Shown in pieces: positions 62,804 through 64,000 of a stretch of DNA of 64,000 nt. Location of the stretch: contig JAJRSJ010000005.1 of assembly GCA_024278855.1 (NCBI GenBank), positions 34,919 through 98,918 on the forward strand. The letters are read 5' to 3'. Position numbers and translations under genes: made by a program. The first letter of the stretch is position 1. Every line of letters begins with the position of its first letter. The notes under the pieces were generated by a model. The model had not been told where the DNA came from. It saw only the letters and a program-made list of their open reading frames with translations, and made no database searches. Source of the DNA: Alphaproteobacteria bacterium (GTDB lineage Bacteria > Pseudomonadota > Alphaproteobacteria > Caulobacterales > Maricaulaceae).

Positions 62804-64000
62804 ATGTTTTACCCGACCAAGCGTGCCGTTATTTTCATGGGTGCAGGCCTTCCTGTCACCTTGGTATTGGCCGTGCTTAACCCGAATTTGTGGGCGTTTG
62901 GTGCAGCTTGGATTGCGGGTGTATTTGGGTTGTTATTGTATGATCTAGTGCGAGCCCCTGCCCCGGATAACATGCAGCTCGACACCAAAATTCCGGCTTC
63001 TCTTTATGTGGGCGCCACAACCCATATGGTCTTTGATTACACATTTAAAGGCGGGCGAAAACCGGCAAATGCGCAAATGAAATTATCACTCGGCGACCGC
63101 TTGAACTGCGAAACTGATGTCTGGCATCCACCTTTTGAAGATGGACATTTACGGGGAAATTTTCGTGTCAAAGCCCTGCGGCGCGGCGAAGGCTTGGTGG
63201 AGAATTTATGGACGCGATGGAGCGGGCCTTTGGGGCTAATGTGGCGGCAAACCCGCGCTCCTTTAAACCAGACCGCCCTAATTATTCCCGACACAAGACT
63301 GGTCAAAGATAAAGCCATAGAAATATTTTCCCGCGATGCGGCCCACGGCCAAAAAATGCAAATCGAACGCGGCCAAGGCACCGAATTTGATAGTTTGCGC
63401 GAATTTATGCCCGGCATGGACAAACGGGCCATCGATTGGAAACATTCAGCCCGCCACCGCAAATTACACGCCAAGGAATTTCGCACCGAGCGCAACCATA
63501 ATATTGTATTTGCCATTGATACAGGCTATCTTATGTGCGAGCCGCTCAAAGGCAAGACCCGGCTCGACTGGGCTATCAATGCGTCTTTGCTGATCGCCTA
63601 TGTGTCCTTGAAATTCGGCGACCGGGTCGGGTATTTCGGGTTTGACAAACGGCCCTATTTGTTCACCAAACCTGTATCAGGCACGAACAGCTTCCCCCAT
63701 TTACAAAGCTTAACCGCCCAGCTTGAATATTCTGCCAATGAAACCAATTTCACATTATCCCTGTCGTCCCTGTCCAAGTCCTTAATGCGCCGGTCTTTGG
63801 TCATTGTTTTCACTGATGTCGTTGATACTACCAACGCGGAATTGATGATCGAGAATATCAGCCGGCTGATCAAAAACCATATTGTCCTGTTCGTCACTTT
63901 CAAAGATGTGGAGATCGAAAACCTGATCAAGGCCGAACCAAAAACCCCCGCAGATGTGACCAAAGCCGTCCTTGCCAGCGCCCTGAACAAGGAACGCGAT
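62804..64000 (+). CDS. DUF58 domain (vWA-like) protein, C-terminus cut by window edge
   Basis: The frame opens at ATG 62804, 9 bases after moxR, and is still open at 64000 (399 codons). Two N-terminal hydrophobic helices are followed by the DUF58 core: REFMPGMDKRAIDWKHSARHRKLHAKEFRTERNHNIVFAIDTG, the pattern (R.Y..GD..R.IdW..SAR...L..k.f..E....v...lD) that defines the family. A vWA-like part follows. The MIDAS-like position reads DTGYLM rather than DxSxS. It is the canonical partner of the MoxR ATPase. Further Bat-type vWA genes may follow outside the window. Confidence 0.9.
   Translation, partial: MFYPTKRAVIFMGAGLPVTLVLAVLNPNLWAFGAAWIAGVFGLLLYDLVRAPAPDNMQLDTKIPASLYVGATTHMVFDYTFKGGRKPANAQMKLSLGDRLNCETDVWHPPFEDGHLRGNFRVKALRRGEGLVENLWTRWSGPLGLMWRQTRAPLNQTALIIPDTRLVKDKAIEIFSRDAAHGQKMQIERGQGTEFDSLREFMPGMDKRAIDWKHSARHRKLHAKEFRTERNHNIVFAIDTGYLMCEPLKGKTRLDWAINASLLIAYVSLKFGDRVGYFGFDKRPYLFTKPVSGTNSFPHLQSLTAQLEYSANETNFTLSLSSLSKSLMRRSLVIVFTDVVDTTNAELMIENISRLIKNHIVLFVTFKDVEIENLIKAEPKTPADVTKAVLASALNKERD

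Noticed and set aside
1..64000. Altered genetic code (TGA, TAG or TAA read as sense)
   Set aside because: All three codons also end intact genes at the expected places (TAG after slipin and valS, TGA after nusA and dctP, TAA after several), so no codon is globally reassigned.

Overview
The window looks like chromosomal DNA of an alphaproteobacterium, most likely of the Caulobacterales/Maricaulales/Hyphomonadaceae type. The evidence is the order isoaspartyl methyltransferase - tolC - popZ (DUF2497) - valS, a fbcFBC-type cytochrome bc1 operon, a TakP-like TRAP transporter, a tRNA-His with A73 and no encoded G-1, and the rimP-nusA-ylxR/L7Ae-infB-rbfA operon. The sequence is moderately GC rich, densely coded and mostly housekeeping. 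There is no prophage, CRISPR array or intact insertion sequence.

Layout. 0-9.6 kb: cell-envelope protease and transporters (M16 lipoprotein, ICMT-like methyltransferase, AbgT, SLC13/RCK permease, Bpt leucyltransferase, TRAP dctPQM). 9.6-16.5 kb: tRNA-His, two M48 proteases, an AsmA-like protein and a DsbA-like lipoprotein. 16.7-24.2 kb: PIMT-like methyltransferase, TolC, a PopZ with a giant disordered linker, and ValRS. 24.2-29.8 kb: a MATCAP-like DUF1704 protease, Tdk, then a decaying accessory stretch (PNPOx-like gene with an amber codon, collapsed flavin monooxygenase, SDR with a 12-bp tandem repeat upstream), and a SnoaL-alpha/beta hydrolase lipoprotein. 29.8-31.9 kb: two tandem tRNA or tRNA-like genes upstream of a slipin gene that ends in a strong terminator. 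31.9-36.1 kb: serine hydrolase, GST, 2OG-Fe(II) oxygenase, broken CPBP protease. 36.1-50.8 kb: ychF-pth-rplY, paired DUF4139 genes, prs, lgt-midA-pgeF, ubiK, alpha/beta hydrolase, petABC, trmL. 50.9-57.1 kb: the rimP-rbfA translation operon. 57.2-64 kb: CNT nucleoside transporter, two divergent phosphoribosyltransferase paralogues, and a DUF4129-DUF4350-MoxR-DUF58 operon cut by the window end.

The least ordinary features are these. (1) The tRNA-like pair in front of the slipin is an arrangement I associate with RNA-repair (Rtc) loci, but no rtcB is present. (2) Four recognisable genes (dctQ, a PNPOx-family gene, lgt, rimP) are each interrupted by exactly one in-frame stop codon, and two more (a DUF4139 gene and a CPBP gene) by single-base frameshifts. 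Some of these are normally essential or important, so this is either sequence error, real decay with duplicates elsewhere, or readthrough. (3) The PopZ is about 3.5 times the length I recall for the Caulobacter protein. (4) Several miniature palindromic intergenic elements are present. All functional calls come from reading motifs and synteny by eye; no database search was run.
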